The position numbers and the translations under genes are program-made. From an uncultured Acidobacteriia bacterium (lineage in GTDB: Bacteria > Acidobacteriota > Terriglobia > Bryobacterales > Bryobacteraceae): a DNA stretch of 33,160 bases. Position 1 is the stretch's first letter. Every line of letters begins with the position of its first letter. The notes beneath the pieces are model-generated. The model was given only the letters and a program-made list of their open reading frames with translations, ran no database searches and had not been told where the DNA came from. Shown here piece by piece: positions 6,469-14,946 of this stretch. Where the stretch lies: the NCBI GenBank assembly GCA_903907865.1, contig CAIVPR010000050.1, forward strand, positions 1-33,160, read 5' to 3'.

Positions 6469-7635
6469 ATGTCATCCCGCACCCTGACGATTCTCGGCTC
6501 GACCGGTTCGATCGGAACCAACACCTTGGACGTCGTCCGCCAGAACCCGGACCGTTTCCGCGTGTTCGCCCTTGTCGCCGGCCGCAACGTCGAACTGCTG
6601 GCCAAGCAGATCCTCGAGTTCCGTCCCCAAGTGGCGGTTCTTCAGGATTCGGGAGATTTGGAGCGCCTGCGGGAGCTTATTCCAAAATCGGAAACGCCGG
6701 AATTGCTGAGCGGCGCCGCCGCGCGCGTACAGGTCTCCATCGCGGACGAGGTGGACACGGTGATGTCGTCCATCGTTGGCGTGGCTGGGCTGGAGGCGAC
6801 CTATGAGGCCGTGCTGCGGGGCAAGCGCGTGGGCCTTGCCAACAAAGAAACGCTGGTTGCCGGGGGCAAGCTTGTCATGGATGCCGTGGCGGCGACCGGC
6901 TGCGAACTGATCCCTGTCGATTCCGAACACAACGGTGCCCACCAGTGTCTCCGCGCGGGACTCCGGTCGGAAGCAACCAAGCTCATCCTCACCGCGTCGG
7001 GTGGTCCGTTTCGGACGACTCCCAAAGAGGCTCTGGACCACGTGACACCGGCCCAAGCATTGAATCATCCTACATGGAAGATGGGGAACCGCATCACAAT
7101 CGACTCGGCGACCCTCATGAACAAGGGTTTCGAGGTGATCGAGGCTGCTTGGTTGTTCGGTTTCGGGCCGGACGAGATCGAAGTTGTGGTGCACCCGCAG
7201 TCGTCGGTGCACGCCATGGTCGAATACCTGGACGGCACGGTGATCGCGCAGGTGTCGGCCACCGACATGCGGATGCCGATCCAATACGCCCTCACTTGGC
7301 CCGACCGCGCGGCGGCGCCAGTTCCCAAGATCGATTGGGCCAAGGCCCGCACCTGGGAGTTCCACGCTCCCGATTTTGAAAAATTTCCACTTCTAGGGCT
7401 CGCTTACGAGAGTCTAAGGATGGGGGGGACTGCTTCGTGCATTCTCAACGCGGCGGACGAGATCGCGGTCGAGGCCTTCCTGGCCGGCCGGATCAACTTT
7501 CCCGCGATCTCCCGTGTGGTGGCCGAAACTTTGGAACGCACGCCGTTGACGACGCCGTCGAATGTGCAGCAAATCCTCGATGCGGATGAAGCGGCGCGCC
7601 GAACAGCGCAACGGATTGTAGAGACGCTTGCCTGA
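6469..7635 (+). CDS. dxr: 1-deoxy-D-xylulose 5-phosphate reductoisomerase
   Basis: 388 residues. It converts DXP to 2-C-methyl-D-erythritol 4-phosphate with NADPH, the committed step of the MEP isoprenoid pathway, in the cytosol. The NADPH-binding GSTGSIG is at 10-16, LANKETLV at 123-130, metal ligands Asp151 and Glu153 in PVDSEHN, substrate loop TASGGPF at 176-181, HPTWKMG at 200-206, and NKGFEVIEA with ligand Glu222. Length is normal. One variation is DSEHNGAHQCL, where many homologues have DSEHSAIFQCL. No Shine-Dalgarno is evident before ATG 6469. It leads the run of genes to thrC, and dxr-rseP adjacency is a classical bacterial order. Confidence 0.96.
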   Translation: MSSRTLTILGSTGSIGTNTLDVVRQNPDRFRVFALVAGRNVELLAKQILEFRPQVAVLQDSGDLERLRELIPKSETPELLSGAAARVQVSIADEVDTVMSSIVGVAGLEATYEAVLRGKRVGLANKETLVAGGKLVMDAVAATGCELIPVDSEHNGAHQCLRAGLRSEATKLILTASGGPFRTTPKEALDHVTPAQALNHPTWKMGNRITIDSATLMNKGFEVIEAAWLFGFGPDEIEVVVHPQSSVHAMVEYLDGTVIAQVSATDMRMPIQYALTWPDRAAAPVPKIDWAKARTWEFHAPDFEKFPLLGLAYESLRMGGTASCILNAADEIAVEAFLAGRINFPAISRVVAETLERTPLTTPSNVQQILDADEAARRTAQRIVETLA

Positions 7636-7653
7636 CGACCGATTGGAAAGAAC

Positions 7654-9018
7654 ATGTTGGCAATCCTAACGAACTTCTGGTGGCTGTTGGTGTTGATCGG
7701 GGTGATGATCCTCGTCCACGAACTGGGCCACTTCTGGGCCGCCCGCGCCTTCGACGTAAAGGTCGACATCTTCAGTTTCGGCTTCGGCCCGAGGTTGTTC
7801 GGGTTCCAGCGGGGCGACACCGACTACCGGTTCTCGCTGTTCCTCTTCGGCGGTTACGTCAAGATGGCGGGGGACCAGCCGGGCGACGGCGCGGATGATC
7901 CGCGCGGCTTCCTCTCGAAACCGAGATGGCAGCGCCTCATTGTGGCCTTCTCGGGTCCGTTCATGAACATCGTGCTGGCCGTGGCGGTGCTAACGGGCCT
8001 GTACATGGTGCGCTATGAGCGCATCATCGACGACAACGGAACCGTGATCGGACACGTGATGCCCGATTCCCCGGCCGCCAAGGCCGGAGTCCAGGCCGGT
8101 GACAAGATCGTCCGCCTGAACGGCCAGGACAATCCGGATTGGGAAGACATCGTAACAACGGCGGTGGCCAGCGTAGGCCGACCGATGACGGTCAGCTACG
8201 AGCGGCAGGGGCATGTGTTTTCCGCCTCCGTGACGCCGGTATTGGATGAGAAGCAAGGCTTCGGCGAGGCTGGCTGGGAAGGCCAGAACGTGATTGAAGT
8301 GGGTGACCTGACTGCCGGACTGCCAGCTGCTTCGGCGGGGCTGCAGAAGGGCGACCTCCTGCTGAAGGTGAATGACACCCCGATCCACTCGCGTTTCACC
8401 TTGCCGGAGATCATCAGGCATAGCGAGGGCAAGCCCGTCACCATCGTCTACAGTCGCGGCAAATTGGAGCATACGGTCGCGATGATTCCGGTGTACCGCA
8501 ATATCGATGGCGGGTCGCGCTGGATGATCGGCGTGGCAACCGCGGTGAGGTGGCACATCGAACGGACAAAGCTGGGGTTCCCGGCGGCGCTAGGCGAGTC
8601 GCTGAAGCAGAACCGCAAGTACGCGACGCTGATTGTCGAGATGCTGCGGGGTATTGTGGAGCGCCGCATGCCGGCCAAGACTCTGCAGGGGCCGGTCGGA
8701 ATTGCCAAGGAAGCCACCCAGGCTGCGGAACAGGGGCCGACGGCTTTCCTGACGCTGATGGCCATGGTGAGTCTGAATTTGGCGATCCTAAACCTGCTTC
8801 CGATTCCGATCTTGGACGGCGCGATGATCCTGACGCTGCTGATTGAGATGGCGATGGGCCGCGATATCAGCATGTCGGTCAAGGAAAACATGCTGAAGGT
8901 GGGCTTCGTGTTCCTGATGATGCTGATGGTGTTCGTGCTGTACAACGACATCGTGCGGCGGATCACGCCGGGGATGGTGATGTCGACCGTGTCGCGGTCC
9001 CTCGGAACGGGTTTATGA
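7654..9018 (+). CDS. rseP: Site-2 intramembrane metalloprotease RseP
   Basis: 454 residues. The zinc site HELGH (22-26) lies in the first transmembrane segment, and the third ligand is in the NLLPIPILDGAMIL segment (about residues 381-394). Between them are two PDZ domains, seen as VMPDSPAAKAGVQAGDKIV and GLPAASAGLQKGDLLLKVN. Two-PDZ organisation is that of E. coli RseP, which cleaves anti-sigma factor RseA and clears signal-peptide remnants. It starts at ATG 7654 with GGAAAG upstream, 18 bases after dxr. Confidence 0.95.
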   Translation: MLAILTNFWWLLVLIGVMILVHELGHFWAARAFDVKVDIFSFGFGPRLFGFQRGDTDYRFSLFLFGGYVKMAGDQPGDGADDPRGFLSKPRWQRLIVAFSGPFMNIVLAVAVLTGLYMVRYERIIDDNGTVIGHVMPDSPAAKAGVQAGDKIVRLNGQDNPDWEDIVTTAVASVGRPMTVSYERQGHVFSASVTPVLDEKQGFGEAGWEGQNVIEVGDLTAGLPAASAGLQKGDLLLKVNDTPIHSRFTLPEIIRHSEGKPVTIVYSRGKLEHTVAMIPVYRNIDGGSRWMIGVATAVRWHIERTKLGFPAALGESLKQNRKYATLIVEMLRGIVERRMPAKTLQGPVGIAKEATQAAEQGPTAFLTLMAMVSLNLAILNLLPIPILDGAMILTLLIEMAMGRDISMSVKENMLKVGFVFLMMLMVFVLYNDIVRRITPGMVMSTVSRSLGTGL

Positions 9019-9027
9019 TGGAATTGT

Positions 9028-9216
9028 ATGGCACTCACAATTGAGTTGGACGGATTGCCGGACCAAGTGGCCGCGGCTCTGGCCATGACGGTTGCCGAGC
9101 TGAAACTGCAGTACGAGGCGACCAAAGCTCCACGCGTGGATCGGATTGAACTCCCGACACAGCCGGGTAGCGTGATCGGCTCCCTGAGTCGGTCTGTAAT
9201 TTATGAAGACCGTTGA
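9028..9216 (+). CDS. Putative VapB-like antitoxin
   Basis: 62 residues, weakly conserved: MALTIELDGLPDQVAAALA, then a helix and an extended, charged C-terminal tail ending in SVIGSLSRSVIYEDR. I do not recognise a DNA-binding motif with certainty. The assignment rests on size, on the 14-base overlap with a PIN-domain gene, and on the antitoxin-first order of VapBC modules. It begins only 9 bases after rseP, so it is probably carried on the rseP transcript; no separate promoter is visible in the gap. Confidence 0.65.
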   Translation: MALTIELDGLPDQVAAALAMTVAELKLQYEATKAPRVDRIELPTQPGSVIGSLSRSVIYEDR

Positions 9217-9652
9217 CGGGTCCTTTGTTGACGCCAACGTTCTTGTCTACGCCGCGACCGAAGACGACCTGCGACACCGGGCCTCGCTCGATCTTTTGGA
9301 AACGGTGTCGGCGGATACCCTGCTGGTTTCCTGTCAGGTGTTGTCGGAATTTTACTCCGTGATAACAAATCCCCGTCGGGTGACTTCGCCCTATGCCCCG
9401 GAGAAGGCCGTACGGTTTATTCCCGGCCTTTTGGGCGCACCCCACGTTAAGGTGTTGCCAATGACGCTCGAGGTCGAACTTCGGTTGTTGGCGATCTTGG
9501 ATTTCAACGAGGTCCGAGGGGCCGCCGTCTACGATCTTCAGATCGCTGCTACCATGCTCGCGCACGGTGTCAGCCGGCTGTATACCTACAACGGCAAGGA
9601 TTTTGCTCGGTTCGCCTCAATCGAAGTTTTGGAACCCCAAGTGGTGCAATGA
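9203..9652 (+). CDS. PIN-domain ribonuclease toxin (VapC-like)
   Basis: 149 residues. The acidic residues of the PIN nuclease site are all present: Asp10 in FVDANVLVYA, Glu49 in VLSEFYSV, Asp111 in VYDLQIAATM and Asp133 in YNGKDFARF. PIN toxins of VapBC systems cleave tRNA or rRNA with Mg2+. ATG 9203 overlaps the antitoxin end. It is intact, in contrast with the broken toxin at 552-928, and sits between rseP and bshC. Confidence 0.87.
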   Translation: MKTVDGSFVDANVLVYAATEDDLRHRASLDLLETVSADTLLVSCQVLSEFYSVITNPRRVTSPYAPEKAVRFIPGLLGAPHVKVLPMTLEVELRLLAILDFNEVRGAAVYDLQIAATMLAHGVSRLYTYNGKDFARFASIEVLEPQVVQ

Positions 9653-9736
9653 GTGGCAATCGAAATAGCCGGGCAATCAGTCCAGATTCCCGCAACGGGT
9701 CTCCCGCCCATTTCATCTGTTAACCTGAACAAGCGC

Positions 9737-11320
9737 ATGCAGTGTACGTGTGTCCGTCAGACGGACCTCCCGAACACCTCCAAGATCTTTGCCGACCTGG
9801 TCTACCACTTCGACCGGGTCTCGGATCTGTACCCGTGGGCTCCCAACAACATCGACGAAATCATCCGGGCGTCGCAGTTTGACTTCCCCGACGACCGCCG
9901 CCGACAGGTGGTGGAGGCGCTCGCGCCCCTGAACCCCGGCTCCGCGTCGCTTGCCAAGCTCGCCGATCCCGGCACCGTCGCCATCATCACGGGGCAGCAG
10001 GTTGGGCTGTTCTCCGGCCCTGCGTATACCGTTTACAAGGCGCTGACCGCCGTGCGGATCGCGAGTGAGCTCCGCGACCGCGGCATTCCAGCCGTCCCCA
10101 TGTTCTGGCTGGCAACCGAGGATCACGATTTCGCCGAAATCGCCCATGCCGAAGTCTTCGGGCCCGACCAGACTCCGGTCACCCTGCGTGCCACGCCACC
10201 CGACTCCAACGCTCCGGTTCCCGCAGGTGAAGTTGCCTTGCGCGACGTGCCTTTGGACGGGCTTCGCGCCGCGTTGGGCGACCTGCCCTTCGCCGACGAC
10301 GCGATGGCCTTGGTCGAAAATGCCTACGGCGGGGCGGGGAAGACGATGGGCTCGGCCTTCGCGGCGATGGTTCGCGACCTGCTGGCCCCTTACGACCTGA
10401 TTCTGATCGATCCGATGACGCCGGAACTGCGCCGGATCGCCGCGCCTTTGATGCGCCAGGCGGTGGAGCGCATGCCGGAACTGGCCGACGCCGTGATGGC
10501 GCGCAGCAAGGTGCTGCTGGAGCGCGGCTACCACGCCCAGGTGCTGGTGGAAAAGTCGACCTCCTTCGCGTTCCTCCTGGAGAACGGCCAACGCATCGCG
10601 TTGCGGCGGACCCCGGAAGGTGGCTTTCACGCGGGAAACCGCAAGTGGACCGCAGCCGAGCTGGCCGAACGCGCAGCCGAGCTTTCGCCGAACGCATTGC
10701 TGCGACCGGTCCTGCAGGACTACCTATTCCCGACCGCGGCCTACGTCGGCGGTCCGGCGGAACTGGCCTATTTGGCCCAATCGCGTCCGCTCTACGACGC
10801 TTTGCTTGGTCGGCAACCGGTTGCGTTCCCCCGTGCCGGATTTACGCTCGTCGATGAGCGCGCCGCCAAGCGCGTGGCCAAGTACCGGCTTGATCCCCCG
10901 GCACTCATGGTGCGCGAGGACAAGCTGCGCGATACCATCGCATCGCGCCTCGTCCCCCCCGGGCTGAACGCGAGCCTGGAAGGCACCAAATCGGCGTTCA
11001 CCGCGGCGTTGAACCGTCTGAAGTCCGATTTGGAAGGCTTCGATCCCACCCTCGCCGCATCCATCGAAACCAGCCGCCGCAAGATCGAGTACCAAGTGGG
11101 CAAGATCGCCCGCAAGACGTCGGCCCAGATCCTCGCCAAGGACGAACAGGCCCAGCGCGACGCCGCGTATCTGAGCGGCCTCGTCTTCCCGCACGACCAC
11201 CTGCAGGAACGCTACTACTCCATCGTGCCGTTCCTCGCCAAATTCGGCCCCGGCATCGTGGAAGACATCTACCAACACGTCAGGGTCGAGTGCCCCGACC
11301 ATCAATTCGCCGTTCTCTAA
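9737..11320 (+). CDS. bshC: Bacillithiol biosynthesis cysteine-adding enzyme BshC
   Basis: 527 residues. BshC attaches cysteine to glucosaminyl-malate, the last step of bacillithiol synthesis. Recognised by the N-terminal VRQTDLPNTSKIFADLVYHF, by the nucleotide-binding-like ITGQQVGLFSGPAYTVYKAL, by FWLATEDHDFAEI, and by PTAAYVGGPAELAYLAQ, followed by a long C-terminal coiled coil (about 420-490). ATG 9737 (MQCTCVRQTD) is chosen because family members begin there; the frame start at 9653 would add 28 unconserved residues. Its partners bshA and bshB are not in this window. Confidence 0.93.
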   Translation: MQCTCVRQTDLPNTSKIFADLVYHFDRVSDLYPWAPNNIDEIIRASQFDFPDDRRRQVVEALAPLNPGSASLAKLADPGTVAIITGQQVGLFSGPAYTVYKALTAVRIASELRDRGIPAVPMFWLATEDHDFAEIAHAEVFGPDQTPVTLRATPPDSNAPVPAGEVALRDVPLDGLRAALGDLPFADDAMALVENAYGGAGKTMGSAFAAMVRDLLAPYDLILIDPMTPELRRIAAPLMRQAVERMPELADAVMARSKVLLERGYHAQVLVEKSTSFAFLLENGQRIALRRTPEGGFHAGNRKWTAAELAERAAELSPNALLRPVLQDYLFPTAAYVGGPAELAYLAQSRPLYDALLGRQPVAFPRAGFTLVDERAAKRVAKYRLDPPALMVREDKLRDTIASRLVPPGLNASLEGTKSAFTAALNRLKSDLEGFDPTLAASIETSRRKIEYQVGKIARKTSAQILAKDEQAQRDAAYLSGLVFPHDHLQERYYSIVPFLAKFGPGIVEDIYQHVRVECPDHQFAVL

Positions 11321-11325
11321 TCCGC

Positions 11326-12630
11326 ATGCACCCCCATCTCGTCTGTTTCAACCCCGACTGCCGCAAGACGTACGGCATCTCCGAGGTTCTGTACAACTGC
11401 CCCACCTGCGGCGGCCTGCTCGAGGCCACTTACGATTTCTCCGGCCTCGACGCCGCTGCGCTCAAGAAGACTTGGCGCGAGCGCCGCATGGACAATGCGC
11501 CCCTGTCGCAGAGTGGTGTCTGGCGCTACCGCGAACTGTTTCCGTTCCTCACGGACTTGGCGCATGTGGTCACGCTGCGCGAGGGCAATACCCCCCTTCT
11601 GAATGCGCCGCGCGCCGCTGCATATGGCGGACTCGACCGAATCACTTTCAAGCACCAGGGCTTCAATCCGACTGGCTCGTTCAAGGACAACGGCATGACC
11701 GGCGGCGCGGCCCAGGCCCGAGCGCTGGGCATGAAGCGGGTCGCGTGCGTTTCTACCGGCAATACGTCGGCGTCGATGGCAGCCTACGCGGTCGCGGGCG
11801 GGCTGGATCCGCTGATCTTCATCCCCAACGGCAATATTTCCTACGGCAAACTGGCGCAGGCTCTGGAGTACGGGGCCAAGACGTTCCAAGTGGACGCCAA
11901 TTTCGACCAGATTCTGGCGCTGGTTCGGGTGCTGGCCGAGAAGCTGGGGATCTACCTGCTCAACTCCATCAACCCGTTTCGAATCGAAGGGCAGAAGTCC
12001 ATCGTGATCGAGATGATGGACCAGAGGGACTGGCAGGTTCCCGATTGGATCGTGCTGCCCGGCGGCAACCTGGGCAACGTGTCGGCATTCGGCAAGGGTT
12101 TGCGGGAGATGTACGCGGTGGGGCTGATCGACAAGCTGCCGCGTCTCGCGGTGGTGCAGGCGGAAGGTTCATCGCCGTTCTACGAGTTCATGCTGGACGG
12201 CGGCAAGGGCGCGTTCCACGCCCAGACGCATCCCGAAACGCTGGCGACGGCGATCAAGATCGGCGATCCGGTATCCTGGCCCAAGGCGAAGTTCGAGATC
12301 GAAACGACGAACGGCGTTGTGGAGCGCGCCACGGAGCAGGAGATCGCGGATGCCAAGGCCGTGATCGGGCACAGCGGGATCGGTTGCGAGCCGGCATCGG
12401 CCGCGACGCTCGCCGGAATCCGCAAGTTGACGGCGGCGGGGGTGATCGACAAGTCCGCCGACGTGGTCGCGATCCTCACCGGCAACGTGTTGAAGGACCC
12501 GGATTACATCTACAAGTACCACACCGGGCAGTTGAAGGACCCTGCGGGAGCGCCGATCCGGTCCACTTTCGGCAATGCGCCTGTGGTGGTGCCGAACGAT
12601 CCGGACCGGATCGCGGAATTGATCGCCTAG
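11326..12630 (+). CDS. thrC: Threonine synthase
   Basis: 434 residues. A PLP enzyme that converts O-phosphohomoserine to threonine. The N-terminal zinc-ribbon-like segment has Cys7, Cys12, Cys25 and Cys28 (VCFNPDCRKTY, NCPTCGG). The PLP lysine is Lys120 in NPTGSFKDNGM, the phosphate loop follows in CVSTGNTSASMAAYA, and LPGGNLGNVSAFGKG is the second PLP loop. It starts 5 bases after bshC at ATG 11326; the upstream frame would overlap bshC. Last gene of the putative dxr-thrC run. Confidence 0.94.
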   Translation: MHPHLVCFNPDCRKTYGISEVLYNCPTCGGLLEATYDFSGLDAAALKKTWRERRMDNAPLSQSGVWRYRELFPFLTDLAHVVTLREGNTPLLNAPRAAAYGGLDRITFKHQGFNPTGSFKDNGMTGGAAQARALGMKRVACVSTGNTSASMAAYAVAGGLDPLIFIPNGNISYGKLAQALEYGAKTFQVDANFDQILALVRVLAEKLGIYLLNSINPFRIEGQKSIVIEMMDQRDWQVPDWIVLPGGNLGNVSAFGKGLREMYAVGLIDKLPRLAVVQAEGSSPFYEFMLDGGKGAFHAQTHPETLATAIKIGDPVSWPKAKFEIETTNGVVERATEQEIADAKAVIGHSGIGCEPASAATLAGIRKLTAAGVIDKSADVVAILTGNVLKDPDYIYKYHTGQLKDPAGAPIRSTFGNAPVVVPNDPDRIAELIA

Positions 12631-12669
12631 GGAATGTTGCAGCGCTACGGCGCTGAAATTCGTGCCGAA

Positions 12670-12767
12670 CCACTCCGTCGCGGTCGTGGCACGGCAACAT
12701 GCTGATTCAATTCAGCCGAGCCGCGACCGCGAGGGAGCGTTTGTTCGAGCCATGCGGAGCCGTTCAC
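12670..12767. repeat. REPIN-like paired inverted repeat, copy 1
   Basis: The 52-base unit at 12716-12767 (core GAGCCGCGACCGCGAGGGAG) matches 23388-23439 at 48 of 52 positions. A related 21-base unit in the opposite orientation lies at 12670-12690 (about 17 of 21 matching), so the two form an imperfect hairpin. It lies between convergent genes thrC and usp and could act as a two-way terminator. Confidence 0.7.
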
Positions 12768-12803
12768 ACAACCAGTCCACGAGCCAACCGCCGTTTCCAA
12801 GTT

Positions 12804-13670
12804 TCAAACGCTCAGCACGGGGCACGGGGATTCCCGGATGATCGCGTAGGCGTTGGTCCGGAATCCGCCGAACGGCCCTTGGATGACGCCGCGACCGATC
12901 ACCACTAGGTCAGCCCGTTTCCGGATGGCGACAGAACGCACCAGCTTGGCGATGTTGCCGACATCCTCGACGACATCCAAGTCCAACTTGGAGTCGAGGT
13001 GGACGGTTTCCGGATGGCTCTTGGCGGCCTCCGCGAGCATTTCGCGCATGTCGTTTTCCGGCTTGTCCGGACTGATTTCGCCCTCGCGGGCCACATGCAC
13101 CATTTCAATCGTGGCACCCGATTCCTCGGCGATGCCGATGGCCATATCGAGCGCAGCCTTGCTCTCGTCTTTCAGGTCCAGCGCCGTCACGATGTGGCGG
13201 GGCGTGGGATGCGCCCTGTGGGACGCCTCTTCGGCGTGGGCGGAGGTCCAAACCGGCACCTTCGCGTCGTGCAAGACCTTGGCCGTGACCGAGCCCAGCA
13301 AGAGGCGGCGGAAGGGGCCATATCCGTGGGTCGGCATCGTGATTAGGTCCGCGGAATGCTCGGCGGCCGCCTCGACGATCACGGATGCGGCGTCGCCCAG
13401 TTCGACCAGGATTTCGACAGGTACTTTCGGAAGTTCGGTATCAGCGAACTCGCGGAGGCGGACCATGAAGTCTTCCTTGGCACCGGTGAAGTCGTAGGTT
13501 TCGGGGTAGACCGTATTCATCCCTGCGTACAGGGGCGGAATGGGGTGGATGGCATGCAGCAGGATCACGGTGGCGTGGCTGCGGCGGGCCATGGACAATA
13601 CAAATGGAGCTACGGCCTTGCAGCGGTCTGAGAAATCAACCGGGAAGAGAATACGTTTTGGCGGGGTCAT
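12804..13670 (-). CDS. Tandem universal stress protein (two UspA domains)
   Basis: 288 residues forming two Usp domains, about 1-147 and 160-288. Domain 1 has KRILFPVDFSDRCKAV and the loop THGYGPFRRLLLGSVTAKVL, where the usual first glycine of the G-2x-G-9x-G-S/T ATP site is Met-Pro. Domain 2 opens HIVTALDLKDESKAAL and ends IGRGVIQGPFGGFRTNAY, with Asn in place of the final Ser/Thr. Nucleotide binding may thus be weakened in both halves. ATG 13670 has AGAGGA upstream. The leader contains a 7-bp hairpin just before the ribosome binding site and a large folded element beyond it. Confidence 0.9.
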   Translation of the reverse strand: MTPPKRILFPVDFSDRCKAVAPFVLSMARRSHATVILLHAIHPIPPLYAGMNTVYPETYDFTGAKEDFMVRLREFADTELPKVPVEILVELGDAASVIVEAAAEHSADLITMPTHGYGPFRRLLLGSVTAKVLHDAKVPVWTSAHAEEASHRAHPTPRHIVTALDLKDESKAALDMAIGIAEESGATIEMVHVAREGEISPDKPENDMREMLAEAAKSHPETVHLDSKLDLDVVEDVGNIAKLVRSVAIRKRADLVVIGRGVIQGPFGGFRTNAYAIIRESPCPVLSV

Positions 13671-13681
13671 GGGATCCTCTT

Positions 13682-13702
13682 ATTTCAGTGTAGGGCTGAA
13701 AT
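13682..13702 (-). promoter_or_regulatory. Hairpin in the usp leader next to the ribosome binding site
   Basis: ATTTCAG (13682-13688) and CTGAAAT (13696-13702) form a perfect 7-bp stem with a 7-base loop. On the minus strand it ends right before AAGAGGA, the Shine-Dalgarno of usp, so it could modulate translation. It overlaps the likely promoter region, so a protein-binding palindrome is an equal possibility. Confidence 0.4.
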
Positions 13703-13707
13703 GCGTC

Positions 13708-13836
13708 GGGGCCGGACCCGGCAGGAAGACCCGCTGCACTATTTGAGAAAGTGTCGCTGCGGAGCGAGAGTCCGAATCGGTCGAGGGTCCAGTTCGACCT
13801 GATTCTGTTGACTCTGTCTTCTGCCGGGTGGCCCGG
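13708..13836 (-). ncRNA. Strongly folded element between usp and the ABC genes
   Basis: A 19-bp closing helix pairs 13709-13730 with 13816-13834: GAAGAC/GTCTTC, then one bulged base, eight pairs (ACCCGGCA/TGCCGGGT), two bulged bases, and five pairs. It encloses two side hairpins. Hairpin B is AGAGTC-GAATC-GGTCGA (13767-13784) against TCGACC-GATTC-GACTCT (13794-13815). Hairpin A pairs CCGC and CACT (13731-13740) with AGTG and GCGG (13750-13762). The three-way junction is symmetrical enough that the strand is uncertain. On the minus strand it would be the 5' leader of usp. It might also be a 6S-like RNA or a MITE-like element; I recognise no known family. Confidence 0.4.
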
Positions 13837-14027
13837 TTTGCCGGCACTGGAGGGGATTCAGTGTGACCGGCCTTTGTTTGTCCTTTTAGAATGCACCCCG
13901 TGTGCCAAAGCATAAGTGGTTTGTTTGCAGTGGTTTGTCAGTTTACTGCGGTGGGGGTGGCGCTGCGTGGCGCAGCGCCCTGCGTCAAGTGGCGCAAACC
14001 GTGAACTTTTCGTGCCGTCTTCCACGT
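13837..14027. other. Intergenic stretch with hairpin ahead of the ABC operon
   Basis: No gene is seen. A TAGAAT box at 13887-13892 has a poor GTGACC -35 18 bases upstream. GGCGCTGCG/CGCAGCGCC (13959-13967/13971-13979) is a perfect 9-bp stem with a 3-base loop; it has no U-run. Confidence 0.4.
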
Positions 14028-14033
14028 TATAAT
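14028..14033 (+). promoter_or_regulatory. -10 box of the ABC transporter/peptidase operon
   Basis: A consensus TATAAT lies 31 bases before ATG 14065, giving a leader of about 25 bases. The -35 region is poor. Confidence 0.5.
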
Positions 14034-14064
14034 CAGCAGCACCGATTCACGGTCAACCCGAGCC

Positions 14065-14946
14065 ATGGCCCTCACCATCACCAACCTTTCGAAAACTTAC
14101 CCCAACGGCGTGCAAGCGTTGAAAAACCTCACGCTCACGATTCCCAACGTCATGTTCGGCCTGCTTGGCCCGAACGGGGCGGGGAAGAGTTCGCTGATGC
14201 GGACCATCGCGACCCTGCAGGATCCAGACGAGGGTTCCATCGATTTGGACGGCTTGGACGTGTTGGCGCGGAAGGACGACGTCCGGCGCATCCTCGGCTA
14301 CCTGCCGCAGGAGTTCGGCGTCTACCCCAAGATCTCCGCGACCGACCTGCTCCACCACCTCGCGGTGATGAAGGGGATTACGAACAAGGGTGAGCGGACA
14401 GCCATGGTCGACGCCATCCTCAACCAGACCAACCTGTGGGATTACCGCAAGAAGTCGCTGAGCACGTATTCCGGCGGCATGAAGCAGCGTTTCGGCATCG
14501 CGCAGGCCCTGCTCGCGAATCCGAAATTGATTATCGTGGACGAGCCGACGGCCGGTCTCGACCCGGCTGAGCGCAATCGATTCCTCAACCTGCTGAGTTC
14601 CGTGGGCGCCGGGGTGACCGTGATCCTTTCGACCCACATCGTGCAGGACGTCCGCGAACTTTGCCCCCGGATGGCGATCATCTCGAACGGCGAACTGCTG
14701 CTGGAGGGCGCTCCGAACGACGCGCTGAACTCGCTCGCGGGGCGGATCTGGTCCAAGGTAGTGGCTTCCGACGACGAACTGCGCGCACTGGAGGCCAACT
14801 TCCAAGTCGTTTCCTCGCACTTGGTGGGCGGGCTTCACGAAGTCCGCGTCTTCGCCGATTCGAGCCCGGGCGACGGCTTCCGGTCCGTCGAGTCCGACCT
14901 TGAGGACGTCTACTTCATCAACCTCGCAAGGCAGGGCAAGCGCTAA
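14065..14946 (+). CDS. ABC transporter ATP-binding protein
   Basis: 293 residues. Walker A GPNGAGKSS (35-43), Q-loop LPQEFG (Gln82), signature YSGGMKQR (135-142), Walker B LIIVDEPTAGLDP (155-167) and switch His191 in STHIVQ are all present. The last ~80 residues form the accessory C-terminal domain usual in ABC-2-type ATPases. TAATG overlap with the following permease/peptidase fusion shows they are translated together and form one transporter. Substrate unknown; a lantibiotic- or lipoprotein-type exporter is possible, but nothing in the sequence decides it. Confidence 0.93.
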   Translation: MALTITNLSKTYPNGVQALKNLTLTIPNVMFGLLGPNGAGKSSLMRTIATLQDPDEGSIDLDGLDVLARKDDVRRILGYLPQEFGVYPKISATDLLHHLAVMKGITNKGERTAMVDAILNQTNLWDYRKKSLSTYSGGMKQRFGIAQALLANPKLIIVDEPTAGLDPAERNRFLNLLSSVGAGVTVILSTHIVQDVRELCPRMAIISNGELLLEGAPNDALNSLAGRIWSKVVASDDELRALEANFQVVSSHLVGGLHEVRVFADSSPGDGFRSVESDLEDVYFINLARQGKR

